NCBI GenBank assembly: GCA_020402945.1
Contig: JADBYQ010000006.1
Location: forward strand, 1-64,000
DNA length: 64,000 nt
Origin: Cytophagales bacterium
GTDB lineage: Bacteria > Bacteroidota > Bacteroidia > Cytophagales > Cyclobacteriaceae
Direction of reading: 5' to 3'
In this document: piece by piece, positions 51,050 to 61,393 of the stretch
How the letters are laid out: each line of letters opens with the position of its first letter
Numbering within the stretch: the stretch's first letter is position 1
Program-made: the position numbers and the translations under genes
The notes under the pieces: generated by a model
Told to the model about the DNA's origin: nothing
The model's input: only the letters and a program-made list of their open reading frames with translations
Databases searched by the model: none

Positions 51050-53476
51050 ATGAAAATCTCCTACAACTGGCTCAAGCAATATATCCACATCCCCGAATCG
51101 GCTGAAGAAATTGGCCAAACACTAACCGGAACTGGTCTGGAAGTGGAAAGTGTCGAGCCATTTGAAAGCGTTAAAGGAGGCTTAAAAGGCTTGGTCATTG
51201 GTGAAGTGCTTACGTGTAGCAAACACCCTAATGCTGATAAACTTTCTATTACCACAGTCGATGTGGGAGGAGGAAGTCCACTTCAAATTGTGTGTGGCGC
51301 GGCTAACGTAGCTGCTGGGCAAAAAGTAGTCGTGGCCACGGTAGGCACCACAGTTCATCCAACGAAAGGCGAACCATTTCTTATCAAAAGTGCGAAAATC
51401 AGAGGCGAACAATCAGAAGGGATGATTTGCGCGGAAGACGAAATAGGGCTCGGTGAAAGCCATGCCGGCATTTTGGTGCTTGACACCAAAATTGCGAATG
51501 GAACATTGGCAACCGAATTTTTCAACGTGCAGTCCGACTATGTGTTTGAAATTGGCCTGACCCCCAACCGGGCTGATGCGGCCAGTCATCTAGGAGTAGC
51601 GCGAGATATGAAGGCTGCCAAAAAGCGTGAACTAAAATGGCCTTTAGTAGATCATTTTGAAATTGACAATACAAGCTTAACCATTCCAGTAACGGTAGAA
51701 AATAGTGAAGCCTGCCCGCGGTATTCTGGTGTAACTATTTCAGGTATTAAAGTCGATGAGTCGCCTGATTGGTTAAAGAATAGATTAAAATCAATAGGTC
51801 TTACTCCCATTAACAATGTGGTAGACATCACCAATTTTGTGTTGCACGAAACAGGTCAGCCACTTCACGCTTTTGATGCCGATCAGATTGAAGGCAAAAA
51901 GATCATCGTAAAAACATTGCCTACAGGAACCAAGTTTTTGACATTAGATCAGAAAGAACGAACGCTTGCCGGCAGTGATCTGATGATCTGTGACGCAAAC
52001 GAAAATGGAATGTGCATCGCGGGAGTTTTTGGCGGAATCAAGTCAGGTGTATCAGGGAAAACCGTCAATCTTTTTTTAGAAAGTGCCTGTTTCTCCTCGC
52101 AGTATATACGAAAGACCGGAATGCATCATGGCTTAAAGACGGATGCTTCTTTTCGTTTCGAGCGAGGTACAGATCCTAACAATACCATTTATGCACTAAA
52201 ACGAGCGGCACTCTTGATCAAAGAACTAGCCGGTGGAGCTATCTCGTCAGATATCGTGGATATCTATTCTTCTCCTGTTGCAAATAGAGTCATCGAAGTA
52301 AAAGACAAGAATGTCAACCGCCTCATTGGGAAAATGCTGCCCCGCGAAGAAATCTTCTCCATCCTAGAAAGTCTTGACATTTCAGTTTCAAATAAAAAAG
52401 AGGATCGTTTCACTGTTTCCGTTCCGCCTTACCGGGTAGATGTGACGCAGGAAGCCGATGTGGTAGAGGAAATTTTGCGCATCTATGGCTTTAACAACAT
52501 CGAACTGACAGAAATAGTAGGCACCGATTACCTGGCAGAGTTTCCTGATAAGGACCCGAACAAATTCAAAAAATCTGTGGGCGAAATGCTGGCAGGGAAC
52601 GGGTTCTACGAGATACTCACGAATTCGTTGACAAATGCAGCCTATCATCAAAAACATCAATTAACGTTTGCCGGAGAGCCGGTTGAAATCCTGAACAAAC
52701 TCAGTGAAGAGCAAGGTATACTCAGACAAACGATGCTTTTTACCGGGCTTGAAGTTTGCTCCTACAACATCAACAGAAAGCAGAAAGACTTAAAGCTTTT
52801 TGAATTTGGTAAAGTCTATTGGAAAAAAGATGCAGCTGAAGGCAAGTACCAGGAAGAAGAACGCTTGGCGATATACTTAACGGGTAATATTGAAAGTGAA
52901 AACTGGCAAAACAAAACACGAAATGTGAGCTATTATGACCTGGCTCAGCAAGTGGCACACGTCATTCAGAGATCAACAGTAGAAAATATAAAACAAGAGT
53001 CGTTAGTTGACCCCTTGTTTGATTATGGGATGAAAATCATAAAGGGCTCAAAAGAAATTGGTAAGTTGGGGAAGGTGAAAACCGCTTTACTCAAAGATTT
53101 TGGCATCAAGCAAGAAATATTTTATGCTGACCTGAGTACGGCCTTGCTTTTCAAATCGGCAAACCCTAAGTTCGTTGTGTCGGAAGTGTCAAAGTTTCCT
53201 GAGGTAAGACGTGATCTTTCTTTTGTAGTCGATAAGAAGATCAGCTTTGCAGAAATGAAAGAGTTGGTGCTGGCAACAGAGAAGAGTTTGATCAAAGACA
53301 TTATAGCTTTTGACGTTTACGAAGGCGATAAAATTCCAGAAGGGAAAAAGGCCTATGCGCTTGGCTTTACACTGCTGGATGGCGCAAAAACGCTGACGGA
53401 TGAGGAGATTGACAAAACAATGACCAAATTGATTGTGGCATTTGAATCGAAATTCGAAGCTGTAATCAGGAAGTAA
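51050..53476 (+). CDS. pheT: Phenylalanyl-tRNA synthetase beta subunit
   Basis: MKISYNWLKQYI...EMAM-type start, tRNA-binding domain, SKFPEVRRDLSFVVD, 808 aa. Confidence 0.97.
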   Translation: MKISYNWLKQYIHIPESAEEIGQTLTGTGLEVESVEPFESVKGGLKGLVIGEVLTCSKHPNADKLSITTVDVGGGSPLQIVCGAANVAAGQKVVVATVGTTVHPTKGEPFLIKSAKIRGEQSEGMICAEDEIGLGESHAGILVLDTKIANGTLATEFFNVQSDYVFEIGLTPNRADAASHLGVARDMKAAKKRELKWPLVDHFEIDNTSLTIPVTVENSEACPRYSGVTISGIKVDESPDWLKNRLKSIGLTPINNVVDITNFVLHETGQPLHAFDADQIEGKKIIVKTLPTGTKFLTLDQKERTLAGSDLMICDANENGMCIAGVFGGIKSGVSGKTVNLFLESACFSSQYIRKTGMHHGLKTDASFRFERGTDPNNTIYALKRAALLIKELAGGAISSDIVDIYSSPVANRVIEVKDKNVNRLIGKMLPREEIFSILESLDISVSNKKEDRFTVSVPPYRVDVTQEADVVEEILRIYGFNNIELTEIVGTDYLAEFPDKDPNKFKKSVGEMLAGNGFYEILTNSLTNAAYHQKHQLTFAGEPVEILNKLSEEQGILRQTMLFTGLEVCSYNINRKQKDLKLFEFGKVYWKKDAAEGKYQEEERLAIYLTGNIESENWQNKTRNVSYYDLAQQVAHVIQRSTVENIKQESLVDPLFDYGMKIIKGSKEIGKLGKVKTALLKDFGIKQEIFYADLSTALLFKSANPKFVVSEVSKFPEVRRDLSFVVDKKISFAEMKELVLATEKSLIKDIIAFDVYEGDKIPEGKKAYALGFTLLDGAKTLTDEEIDKTMTKLIVAFESKFEAVIRK

Positions 53477-53559
53477 TTTTGACAGCTGTTTAATGATGAA
53501 TATCGGTAGGTTAAAAGAGCGAATTCAACATTAAAAATTCAACATTCAATAGTAAGGAC

Positions 53560-53856
53560 ATGGACCAAGAAGCATTAAAGACCAACTTAAACGGACTGGA
53601 GCGAAAAATTCTGGTACTGCTGAATGAGCATAAAACCGTAAAAGATGAGGTAAGGGGGCTAAAATTGGAGAATTACGAGCTCAAAGCAGATCTTCGCAAA
53701 CGAGACGAGCAACTGCATAATTTTAAAAATCAGATTAAAATAACTAAGATTGTAGACCATATTAACCCGGAAGACGGAAGTGTTTCGGAGTTGAAAAGGA
53801 AAGTAGACGAGTATATCCGAGAAATCGATAAGTGCATAGCTCACTTGAGCAGATAA
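53560..53856 (+). CDS. Small coiled-coil protein upstream of zapA
   Basis: 98 aa, heptad-rich LKLENYELKADLRKRDEQLHNFKNQIK. Confidence 0.75.
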   Translation: MDQEALKTNLNGLERKILVLLNEHKTVKDEVRGLKLENYELKADLRKRDEQLHNFKNQIKITKIVDHINPEDGSVSELKRKVDEYIREIDKCIAHLSR

Positions 53857-53868
53857 CCCGGTTAGTTG

Positions 53869-54153
53869 ATGGACGAATTATCAGTAAAAATAAAAATTGC
53901 CGACCGCGAATACCCCATGAAGGTAAAACGCATGGAAGAAGAGAAGGTACGTGCAGCCGGCAAGCTCATCAACGAGAAAATAAAGCGTTACCGCGAGCAG
54001 TTTGGTCTGGATGACAAACAGGATCTGCTCGCTATGGTTGCCTTCGATTGCCTGGTGGATAAGATGGCAGAAGAAGAAAGCCTTCAGGTAATTGATGAAA
54101 CGGTGATCGAAAAGGTCAATCACCTCAATCAATTGGTTTCGCAAGCCCTCTAA
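53869..54153 (+). CDS. zapA: Cell division protein ZapA
   Basis: MDELSVKIKIADREYPMKVKRMEEEKVRAAGKLINEKIKRYREQFGLDDKQDLLAMVAFDCLV. Confidence 0.85.
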   Translation: MDELSVKIKIADREYPMKVKRMEEEKVRAAGKLINEKIKRYREQFGLDDKQDLLAMVAFDCLVDKMAEEESLQVIDETVIEKVNHLNQLVSQAL

Positions 54154-54225
54154 TTTCAATTTCACTCCCTCCCGCCCAGACCAAGTAGGTCGCCCGGTGT
54201 TTTTTAACACTAAAGATTTAATTAT

Positions 54226-55821
54226 ATGATATTCTTATTTGGTATGCCTTCCGGTGCGGAGTGGATCATTATTGCGCTCTTCACCCTCGTCCCCACGATT
54301 TTGCTCTCCTTGTTGATTGGCTCTCTCTTTTACAAAAGAAAGCTTTCGAAGAATGAGGAATCCGCCAGAGAAAAAGCAAAATTGATCTTAAAAGAAGCTG
54401 AGTTGCAGGCGGAGAATTTAAAAAAGGACAAAATCATTGAAGCTAAAGACAAGCTCTTTAAAATGAAGCAGGAGTTTGAAGAAGAAGCCAACCGCAAGAA
54501 AAACCAAATCATCAGCAACGAACAAAAGATCAAACAACGCGAAGCACAAATTTCAAAAGAGCTGGAAACGTTGAAAAAGAAAGAGGGCGAGGTGGACGAA
54601 GAAAGACTAAGCCTTGCGCGCCAACACGAGTTAGTAAAAAGCAGAAAAGAAGAGCTCGACAAATTCAACGCGCAGAAAGTGGCAGTATTAGAGGGCATCT
54701 CTAAACTGTCAGCAGATCAGGCGCGAGACCAATTGATTGAATCCATGAAAGAAGAAGCGCAGACCAAGGCGAGTTCTTATATCAAGGAAATCATGGAACA
54801 GGCAAAATTAACAGCTACGAAAGAAGCCAAAAAAATTGTCGTGGAAACCATACAACGCACAGCAACAGAGCATGCGGTAGAAAATTGCGTTTCTATTTTC
54901 AATATCGAAAGTGATGATATCAAAGGAAAAATCATTGGACGTGAAGGTCGAAACATTCGCGCACTTGAGGCCGCTACGGGAGTAGAGTTTATTGTAGATG
55001 ACACACCAGAAGCAATCATCATATCAGGATTTGATCCGGTTAGAAGAGAAATTGCAAGGCTTTCATTACACCGTTTGGTACAAGACGGGCGTATTCACCC
55101 TGCCCGAATTGAAGAGATCGTTGCTAAAACAACGAAGAACATTGAAGACGAAGTATTAGAAATTGGGGAACGTACAGTCATTGATTTAGGCATTCATGGT
55201 CTTGCCCCTGAGCTGATAAAAATGGTCGGCCGTATGCGTTACCGCTCGTCATATGGACAAAATTTATTGCAACACTCCCGCGAGGTAGCGAATCTTTGCG
55301 CGATCATGGCAGCAGAACTTGGCTTGAACGTTAAGCAAGCAAAACGTGCCGGACTTCTACACGATATCGGCAAAGTATGGCCTGAAGAATTAGAAAAGCC
55401 ACATGCTATTGTGGGAATGGAACTGGCCATCAAGTATAAGGAACATCCAATCATCTGCAATGCCATTGGGGCTCATCATGATGAAATTGAGATGACGAGC
55501 ATCATCTCTCCCATCGTTCAATCGTGCGATGCTATCTCTGGCGCCAGACCGGGTGCAAGACGAGAGGTGATGGAGCAATACATCAAGCGTCTAAAAGACC
55601 TGGAAAATGTAGGTTTAAGTTTTGAAGGTGTTGAAAAATGTTATGCCATTCAGGCTGGGCGCGAGTTACGCGTGATGGTCGATGCAGAGAAAGCAACCGA
55701 TGAACGTGCCTCACAACTTAGCTTCGATATCTCGCAAAAGATTGAAAAAGACATGCAGTATCCGGGGCAAATAAAAGTAACGGTGATTAGAGAAATGAGG
55801 AGTGTAGCCTACGCGAAGTAG
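54226..55821 (+). CDS. rny: Ribonuclease Y
   Basis: N-terminal TM, long coiled coil, [46 protein letters not shown] domain [12 protein letters not shown]. Confidence 0.97.
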   Translation: MIFLFGMPSGAEWIIIALFTLVPTILLSLLIGSLFYKRKLSKNEESAREKAKLILKEAELQAENLKKDKIIEAKDKLFKMKQEFEEEANRKKNQIISNEQKIKQREAQISKELETLKKKEGEVDEERLSLARQHELVKSRKEELDKFNAQKVAVLEGISKLSADQARDQLIESMKEEAQTKASSYIKEIMEQAKLTATKEAKKIVVETIQRTATEHAVENCVSIFNIESDDIKGKIIGREGRNIRALEAATGVEFIVDDTPEAIIISGFDPVRREIARLSLHRLVQDGRIHPARIEEIVAKTTKNIEDEVLEIGERTVIDLGIHGLAPELIKMVGRMRYRSSYGQNLLQHSREVANLCAIMAAELGLNVKQAKRAGLLHDIGKVWPEELEKPHAIVGMELAIKYKEHPIICNAIGAHHDEIEMTSIISPIVQSCDAISGARPGARREVMEQYIKRLKDLENVGLSFEGVEKCYAIQAGRELRVMVDAEKATDERASQLSFDISQKIEKDMQYPGQIKVTVIREMRSVAYAK

Positions 55822-55876
55822 TGGCAAATAAAATATGAACTAAAGCATTTCAACTACATTTTTCTTATCTTTAAAA

Positions 55877-57022
55877 GTGATTATCTCAAAAATTAAGCTT
55901 AATAATTGGAAGAACTTTCAAGATGTGGACATCTCGCTCAAGGATAGAGTCTTTGTAGTAGGACCGAATGCTGCTGGCAAAAGCAATTTTCTTGATGCTT
56001 TTCGTTTTCTTAGAGATATTTCAAAACCTGGTGGAGGGTTACAAAAAGCTGTTACTGATCGTGGCGGTATATCGAAAATAAGATGTTTAGCAGCGCGTAG
56101 ATACCCTGATGTAGAACTTGAAATTTCTTTGTCAGAGTTTGGAAGTGATTTGCCAGATTGGAAATATGCGATCGGAATTCGACAAGAATCAAGAGGAAAT
56201 CGATTACCCTATTTATCCTATGAAAGGGTTTGGAAAAATAAGGAGCTTATCGTTGAAAGACCCGACAAAGAGGATAAAAAAGACAATGAACGCCTGACCC
56301 AAACCTATTTAGAGCAGATCAATGCAAATAAAGAATTTAGAGAAATCAACAAGTTTCTGGAGAGCGTTCTTTACCTCCATTTAATTCCCCAACTGCTAAA
56401 ACATCCGTCTTCTTTTACAGGTCCCGATCTTCCAGGCGATCCTTTTGGCAAAGGATTTCTTGAAAGAATCTCGAAAGTAAATGAAAATACGAGAAAGGCT
56501 TGGTTAAAAAGAATTGAAAATGCATTACGTTTTGCTGTCCCTCAACTTAAAGAATTGAACTATACCGAAGAAAGTGGCAAACCACATCTTGAAGCAATAT
56601 ATGATCACTGGCGTCATGGAGCCGGGAAACAACGAGAAGAGCAATTTTCAGACGGTACACTTAGATTGATCGGACTATTCTGGTCTCTGCAAGAGGGCAG
56701 CGGGCTTCTTCTATTGGAAGAGCCAGAACTTTCCCTGAATGGTGCGATAGTTTCAAAAATACCTGCTTTAATCTATAAACTTCAAAAGCAAAGGAAAAAA
56801 CAGATAATTCTCACTTCACATAGTACCGATCTATTGAATGATATCGGAATATCATTGGATGAAATATTACTTTTAGAGCCGAGGGCTGAAGGCACACAAA
56901 TAAAACCAGCAAACAGCTTTCCGGAAATAAAAGCAATGTTAGAAGAAGGAATGACTCCGGGTGCCGCAATTCTGCCAAGAACTAAGCCTAAAAAAATAAA
57001 TCAATTAGCACTCGAATTTTGA
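55877..57022 (+). CDS. AAA/ABC-type ATPase (OLD/RecF-like, AAA_21)
   Basis: KLNNWKNFQDVDISLKDRVFVVGPNAAGKSNFLDAFRFL Walker A, EEQFSDGTLRLIGLFWSL signature, GLLLLEEPELSLNGAIV Walker B, ILTSHSTDLLND; GTG start. Confidence 0.92.
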   Translation: MIISKIKLNNWKNFQDVDISLKDRVFVVGPNAAGKSNFLDAFRFLRDISKPGGGLQKAVTDRGGISKIRCLAARRYPDVELEISLSEFGSDLPDWKYAIGIRQESRGNRLPYLSYERVWKNKELIVERPDKEDKKDNERLTQTYLEQINANKEFREINKFLESVLYLHLIPQLLKHPSSFTGPDLPGDPFGKGFLERISKVNENTRKAWLKRIENALRFAVPQLKELNYTEESGKPHLEAIYDHWRHGAGKQREEQFSDGTLRLIGLFWSLQEGSGLLLLEEPELSLNGAIVSKIPALIYKLQKQRKKQIILTSHSTDLLNDIGISLDEILLLEPRAEGTQIKPANSFPEIKAMLEEGMTPGAAILPRTKPKKINQLALEF

Positions 57023-57023
57023 A

Positions 57024-57629
57024 ATGATCACGTTGAATTTTGTCTTTGAAGATGATCTGAGCGAGATGGTCATGCTCAAAATTATTGACCGATTTAAAGA
57101 TAAATTTTACATTGGGAACACTTACAATGGCAATGGTTTTGGCTATATCAAGAAAAATATCAAAGGCTTCAATCAAGCTTCTAAGACGATCCCTTTCTTT
57201 GTTTTAACTGATCTTGACCAGTATGAATGTCCATCAGAGTTAATTAACAATTGGCTCAATGCAATTCCGAAAAATAAGAATCTCATATTTAGAGTAGCGA
57301 TAAGAGAAATTGAGGCTTGGTTATTGGCTGATCGTGTAGGTTTTTCAAAATATTTAGGGGTCAGTATTGTCCATCTGCCTTTGTCTCCAGAATCAGAAAT
57401 GGATGCTAAGAGAAAATTGATTTCAATTGCTGCAAGATCCAGAAATAGATCTATCAAAGAAGATATTACTCCTAAAAACGAGAATGCCCAAGTTGGACCA
57501 AACTACAATGGCCGACTAGGAGAATACGTTTTCAATCACTGGAATATTGATGAGGCCATGCTAAACTGTGAAAGCTTGAAACGGGCAGTTCGATGTCTAG
57601 AGGCTTTCCAACAAACAGCAATCAAATAA
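57024..57629 (+). CDS. DUF4276-like TOPRIM-fold protein
   Basis: Starts 1 nt after ATPase stop; FVFEDDLSEMVML, FFVLTDLDQYECPSEL, FRVAIREIEAWLLADRVGFSKYLGV. Confidence 0.78.
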   Translation: MITLNFVFEDDLSEMVMLKIIDRFKDKFYIGNTYNGNGFGYIKKNIKGFNQASKTIPFFVLTDLDQYECPSELINNWLNAIPKNKNLIFRVAIREIEAWLLADRVGFSKYLGVSIVHLPLSPESEMDAKRKLISIAARSRNRSIKEDITPKNENAQVGPNYNGRLGEYVFNHWNIDEAMLNCESLKRAVRCLEAFQQTAIK

Positions 57630-57700
57630 GAAAAATTAACACTTTTGCTCGGTTCTAATTAGGCTGTTAAATGTTCAAAGTTGATGACGTTTCATTGATG

Positions 57701-57732
57701 TATTGCAACGATAACTTTTTTCATTTGCAATA
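57701..57732. repeat. Inverted repeat downstream of ATPase/DUF4276 pair
   Basis: TATTGCAA-16 nt-TTGCAATA. Confidence 0.55.
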
Positions 57733-57813
57733 TGCAACACCGTTGGCACATAAACTGATTTCACTTTCACCAATATTTTAGTATTTTGTTAAAATAATCT
57801 TAACTCCAAAACC

Positions 57814-59271
57814 ATGAGATTCTTTTTAGCATTAGCCCTCTTACTAGCTGGCATTTGCGGACAAGCCCAAAACACTCTTAAAGTCAATGGAGAAAAAGAC
57901 AAGCAATTCGCATTGCAAGAATTATCGAAGAAATATCCTGCCTACTCGCAAATTGCCAAACAAATTTGGGGGTATGCAGAGTTAGGTTTTCAGGAAAACA
58001 AAAGCACTACATTATTGCAAGAGACGTTACGGAATGAAGGTTTCTCTATTCAATCAGGTATTGCTGAAATGCCAACTGCCTTTCTGGCATCGTTTGGATC
58101 TGGAAAGCCGGTGATTGGAATCTTAGCGGAGTTTGATGCATTGCCTGGTCTTTCTCAAGACAGTGTACCTGAAAGAAAATCACTTATTGAAGGAAGGGCT
58201 GGACACGCGTGTGGTCATAACCTGTTTGGGACTGCGTCAACAGCGGCCGCCATCACATTGAAAGACTGGCTCACAAAAAATAAAAAATCAGGAACTATTA
58301 AATTGTTTGGAACACCGGCAGAAGAAGGTGGTGGTGCAAAGGTGTATATGGTGCGCGATGGGCTGTTCAAAGATGTTGACGCTGTGTTGCATTGGCATCC
58401 TTCCAACAAAAATGATGCAAGTCCTGAGTCATGCATGGCAATCAAGCAAACCTTATTTAGGTTTTACGGCCGCTCGGCACATGCCGCAGCCGCGCCCGAA
58501 AAAGGCAGATCTGCCTTAGATGCTATAGAGGCCATGAACTATATGACTAACATGATGCGTGAACACGTACCATCGGATGCACGTATACACTATGTAATCA
58601 CAAAAGGAGGAATGGCCGCAAACGTAGTTCCCGATTTTGCAGAAGTTGAATACATGGTGCGACATCCTGATGCACGCGTGCTGGCAGAACTGTGGGATCG
58701 TATTGTTAAGTGTGCCGAGGGGGCAGCCACTGGTACAGAGACTTCGATGAAATATGAAGTCATCTCAGGTTCATTTAATCTCATGCCCAATGAAACGTTA
58801 TCGCATTTAATGTATGACAACTTGAAAAAAGTAGGTGGTGTAAATTACTCAGCCGAGGAGACTGAGTTTGCAAAAAAAATTCAATCAAGTTTTAATTTTA
58901 AGGCACCTGATTTAAATCAAGCACAACAAGTAATGCCTTTTCATCTCGGAGGATTTTTTCCAGCCTCAACAGACGTTGGAGACATCACTTGGGTAGTTCC
59001 TACAGCAGGGCTTGGTGTTGCCGCTTGGATTCCAGGCGTTCCACCTCATTCTTGGCAGGCCGTGGCTACGGGTAGCAATGGAATTGGATTAAAAGCAATG
59101 TCCAATGCTGCAAAAACGTTGACCATGACTGCTATTGATTTATTTAACAATCCTGAATTAGCAGAAAAGGCAAAAAAAGAGTTGCTTGAAAAAACGGGAG
59201 TAGGATTCCAATACAAATCCCTCATCGGAGATCGTAACCCGCCTCTTGATTTTAGAAAGGGGATGCAATAA
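57814..59271 (+). CDS. M20-family amidohydrolase (AbgB/IAA-hydrolase type), secreted
   Basis: GILAEFDALPGLSQD, GHACGHNLFGTAS, GTPAEEGGGAKVYMV. Confidence 0.92.
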   Translation: MRFFLALALLLAGICGQAQNTLKVNGEKDKQFALQELSKKYPAYSQIAKQIWGYAELGFQENKSTTLLQETLRNEGFSIQSGIAEMPTAFLASFGSGKPVIGILAEFDALPGLSQDSVPERKSLIEGRAGHACGHNLFGTASTAAAITLKDWLTKNKKSGTIKLFGTPAEEGGGAKVYMVRDGLFKDVDAVLHWHPSNKNDASPESCMAIKQTLFRFYGRSAHAAAAPEKGRSALDAIEAMNYMTNMMREHVPSDARIHYVITKGGMAANVVPDFAEVEYMVRHPDARVLAELWDRIVKCAEGAATGTETSMKYEVISGSFNLMPNETLSHLMYDNLKKVGGVNYSAEETEFAKKIQSSFNFKAPDLNQAQQVMPFHLGGFFPASTDVGDITWVVPTAGLGVAAWIPGVPPHSWQAVATGSNGIGLKAMSNAAKTLTMTAIDLFNNPELAEKAKKELLEKTGVGFQYKSLIGDRNPPLDFRKGMQ

Positions 59272-59362
59272 GCAAACAGCCCGGTCACGTTTAATATGCC
59301 TATGACTTAGCTCCCTTTTTCCAGAACATACTTTTTGACGTATCCGTTTTGATTGTTACATT

Positions 59363-59381
59363 TATACCAAGAATTGGTATA
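59363..59381. promoter_or_regulatory. Palindromic operator candidate for parDE
   Basis: TATACCAA-gaa-TTGGTATA perfect palindrome, 16 nt before ATG 59398. Confidence 0.65.
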
Positions 59382-59397
59382 TCAAAAATCCAAAAAT

Positions 59398-59640
59398 ATG
59401 GGTAAAAATACATCCGTGCTACTCGGGGATCATTTTGAAGAATTCGTTGACAGCAAGGTAGCTTCCGGTAAATATAGTTCAGCTAGCGAGGTAATTCGGA
59501 CAGCTTTACGTCTATTAGAATCTGAGGAACAAAAAGTAAACGAACTAAAAAAAGCGCTCACTGTTGGTGAGAAGAGTGGATTTGTCAAAAATTTTGATTC
59601 GAAGGAACATCTAAAAAAGATGCACGATAAATTTCGATGA
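59398..59640 (+). CDS. parD: ParD-family (RHH) antitoxin
   Basis: MGKNTSVLLGDHFEEFVDSKVASGKYSSASEVIRTALRLLESEEQK. Confidence 0.92.
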   Translation: MGKNTSVLLGDHFEEFVDSKVASGKYSSASEVIRTALRLLESEEQKVNELKKALTVGEKSGFVKNFDSKEHLKKMHDKFR

Positions 59641-59942
59641 AAAGAAGAGCTTATAAGATTAGTAGCCAAGCGCTAATCGACCTTGAGCAAATCTGGCTGT
59701 ATACATTTAAAAACTGGTCTATTGAACAAGCAGACCGATACTATAATCTACTTATAAATGAGATGGAGTATGTTAGTCAAAACCAAGAGAGCGGAAAATC
59801 AATGAACCATATTAAAAATGGATATAGAGCTTCCAAAGTAAAATCGCATCTTATTTTTTACAAAACTTCAAGCGAATCAGAAATTGAAATAATTAGAATT
59901 TTGCATGAGAGAATGGATATCGAAAACAGATTGAAAGAATAG
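59637..59942 (+). CDS. parE: ParE/RelE-superfamily toxin
   Basis: YKISSQALIDLEQIWLYTFKNWSIEQADRYYNLL; ATGA overlap with parD. Confidence 0.92.
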   Translation: MKRRAYKISSQALIDLEQIWLYTFKNWSIEQADRYYNLLINEMEYVSQNQESGKSMNHIKNGYRASKVKSHLIFYKTSSESEIEIIRILHERMDIENRLKE

Positions 59943-59946
59943 CACT

Positions 59947-61089
59947 GTGAAACCTTCTTCTATATCTCCCTCGCGCATCGCTGTAAAACTGATTTTCTTC
60001 ATCAACGGATTTGTTCACGCCAATCTGGCTGCCCGCTTTCCCAGGGTTCAGGAGCTATTTGACATTGATAACGGAACGCTTGGCTTCGTGCTGCTATCCT
60101 CATCCGTTGGAGCTTTGTTAGCGATGCCATTTACTGGCTGGCTCATAATTCGAAATGGAAGTAGGCGCATCACCATCTTCTCAATATTCCTTTACTGCAT
60201 ATTCGTTCCTTTGGTTCCCCTCATGCCCGGACTGGCTGGACTAGTTGTATTATTTTTCATCATGGGCTTGACGGCAGGTATGCTGGATGTTTCAATGAAC
60301 TCGCAGGCAGTGATGGTAGAGAAGATTCACCAAAAACCAATCATGACTTCGTTCCACGCACTTTTTAGTATAGGCATGGTGGCCGGAGCTTTTTGTGGAG
60401 CTCTATTTGTAAAATTAGAAACCACTCTTTTTGTTCATTTTGCTGTCATTGTGGGTATGAGTGTTGCAGCGGCAGCATGGGCACGTTATCATTTAATTCA
60501 CGATAAGCCAAAAGAAAAAGAAGTAGACGGCCCAGCTTTTCGCCTGCCCAACGCTGCAATGGTAAGCATCGGAGTGATTGCCTTTTGTTGCATGTTGGGG
60601 GAAGGAGCAATGGCTGACTGGAGTACAAACTACATGGAGAATATTGCCATGGCCTCTCCTGCCCTTGCTCCTCTTGGTCTATCTGCATTTGCATTAGCCA
60701 TGACAATTGGTCGGTTTTTTGGTGATGGCGCGCGTTTGAAATTTGGTGATCGTAAACTGATGGTGATGTGCGGACTCATTTCCACTATGGGTATTGCGCT
60801 TACTTTGCTTTTTAACAATCCTTATTCAGTCATTGCCGGACTATTTATCATCGGTATTGGCCTCTCATCGATTGTCCCAATCGCGTATAGCATTGCAGGT
60901 AACTCAAAAAATCTACCTCCCGGTGTTGGTCTTGCTATGGTTACCACTGTTGGCTATTCAGGTTTCTTGTTCGGGCCTCCCATCATTGGTCTACTGGCCA
61001 ATTGGCAATCTCTGCGAATTGCACTCATGGTTGTTGCTTTTCTCTTTGTCATCATGACCATTTTAAGCGCGAGGTATAAATCAGCCTAA
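59947..61089 (+). CDS. MFS transporter
   Basis: 12 TM-type ORF, FINGFVHANLAARFPRVQELFDIDNGTLGFVLL. Confidence 0.9.
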   Translation: MKPSSISPSRIAVKLIFFINGFVHANLAARFPRVQELFDIDNGTLGFVLLSSSVGALLAMPFTGWLIIRNGSRRITIFSIFLYCIFVPLVPLMPGLAGLVVLFFIMGLTAGMLDVSMNSQAVMVEKIHQKPIMTSFHALFSIGMVAGAFCGALFVKLETTLFVHFAVIVGMSVAAAAWARYHLIHDKPKEKEVDGPAFRLPNAAMVSIGVIAFCCMLGEGAMADWSTNYMENIAMASPALAPLGLSAFALAMTIGRFFGDGARLKFGDRKLMVMCGLISTMGIALTLLFNNPYSVIAGLFIIGIGLSSIVPIAYSIAGNSKNLPPGVGLAMVTTVGYSGFLFGPPIIGLLANWQSLRIALMVVAFLFVIMTILSARYKSA

Positions 61090-61105
61090 TGCTTATTTTT
61101 GTTTG

Positions 61106-61390
61106 ATGGATATAAAACAAATTGAGAATGGCTCGAAAGGTGCCTTCGTGATCGATGTAGGTAGTGAGCGCTTGGCTGAAATGACCTATTCTAAAGCCGG
61201 AGAAAAAATAATCATCATTGATCATACGGATGTATCCGATAAGCTCCGTGGACAAGGAGCCGGTAAACAACTAGTTCTTAAAGCTGTCGAGCATGCACGA
61301 ATGAATCATATAAAAATTCTACCGCTGTGCCCCTTTGCGCGATCGGTCTTTGACAAATCTCCAGAACTGTCTGACGTGTTGAATACATAG
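61106..61390 (+). CDS. GNAT-like N-acetyltransferase (YidJ/PF14542 type)
   Basis: IIIIDHTDVSDKLRGQGAGKQLVLKAVEHARMNHIKILPLCPFARSVFDK. Confidence 0.9.
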   Translation: MDIKQIENGSKGAFVIDVGSERLAEMTYSKAGEKIIIIDHTDVSDKLRGQGAGKQLVLKAVEHARMNHIKILPLCPFARSVFDKSPELSDVLNT

Positions 61391-61393
61391 CAC

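Noticed and set aside
53832-54014. 60-aa ORF bridging coiled-coil gene and zapA
   Set aside because: Out-of-frame overlap with zapA, no homology-like features.
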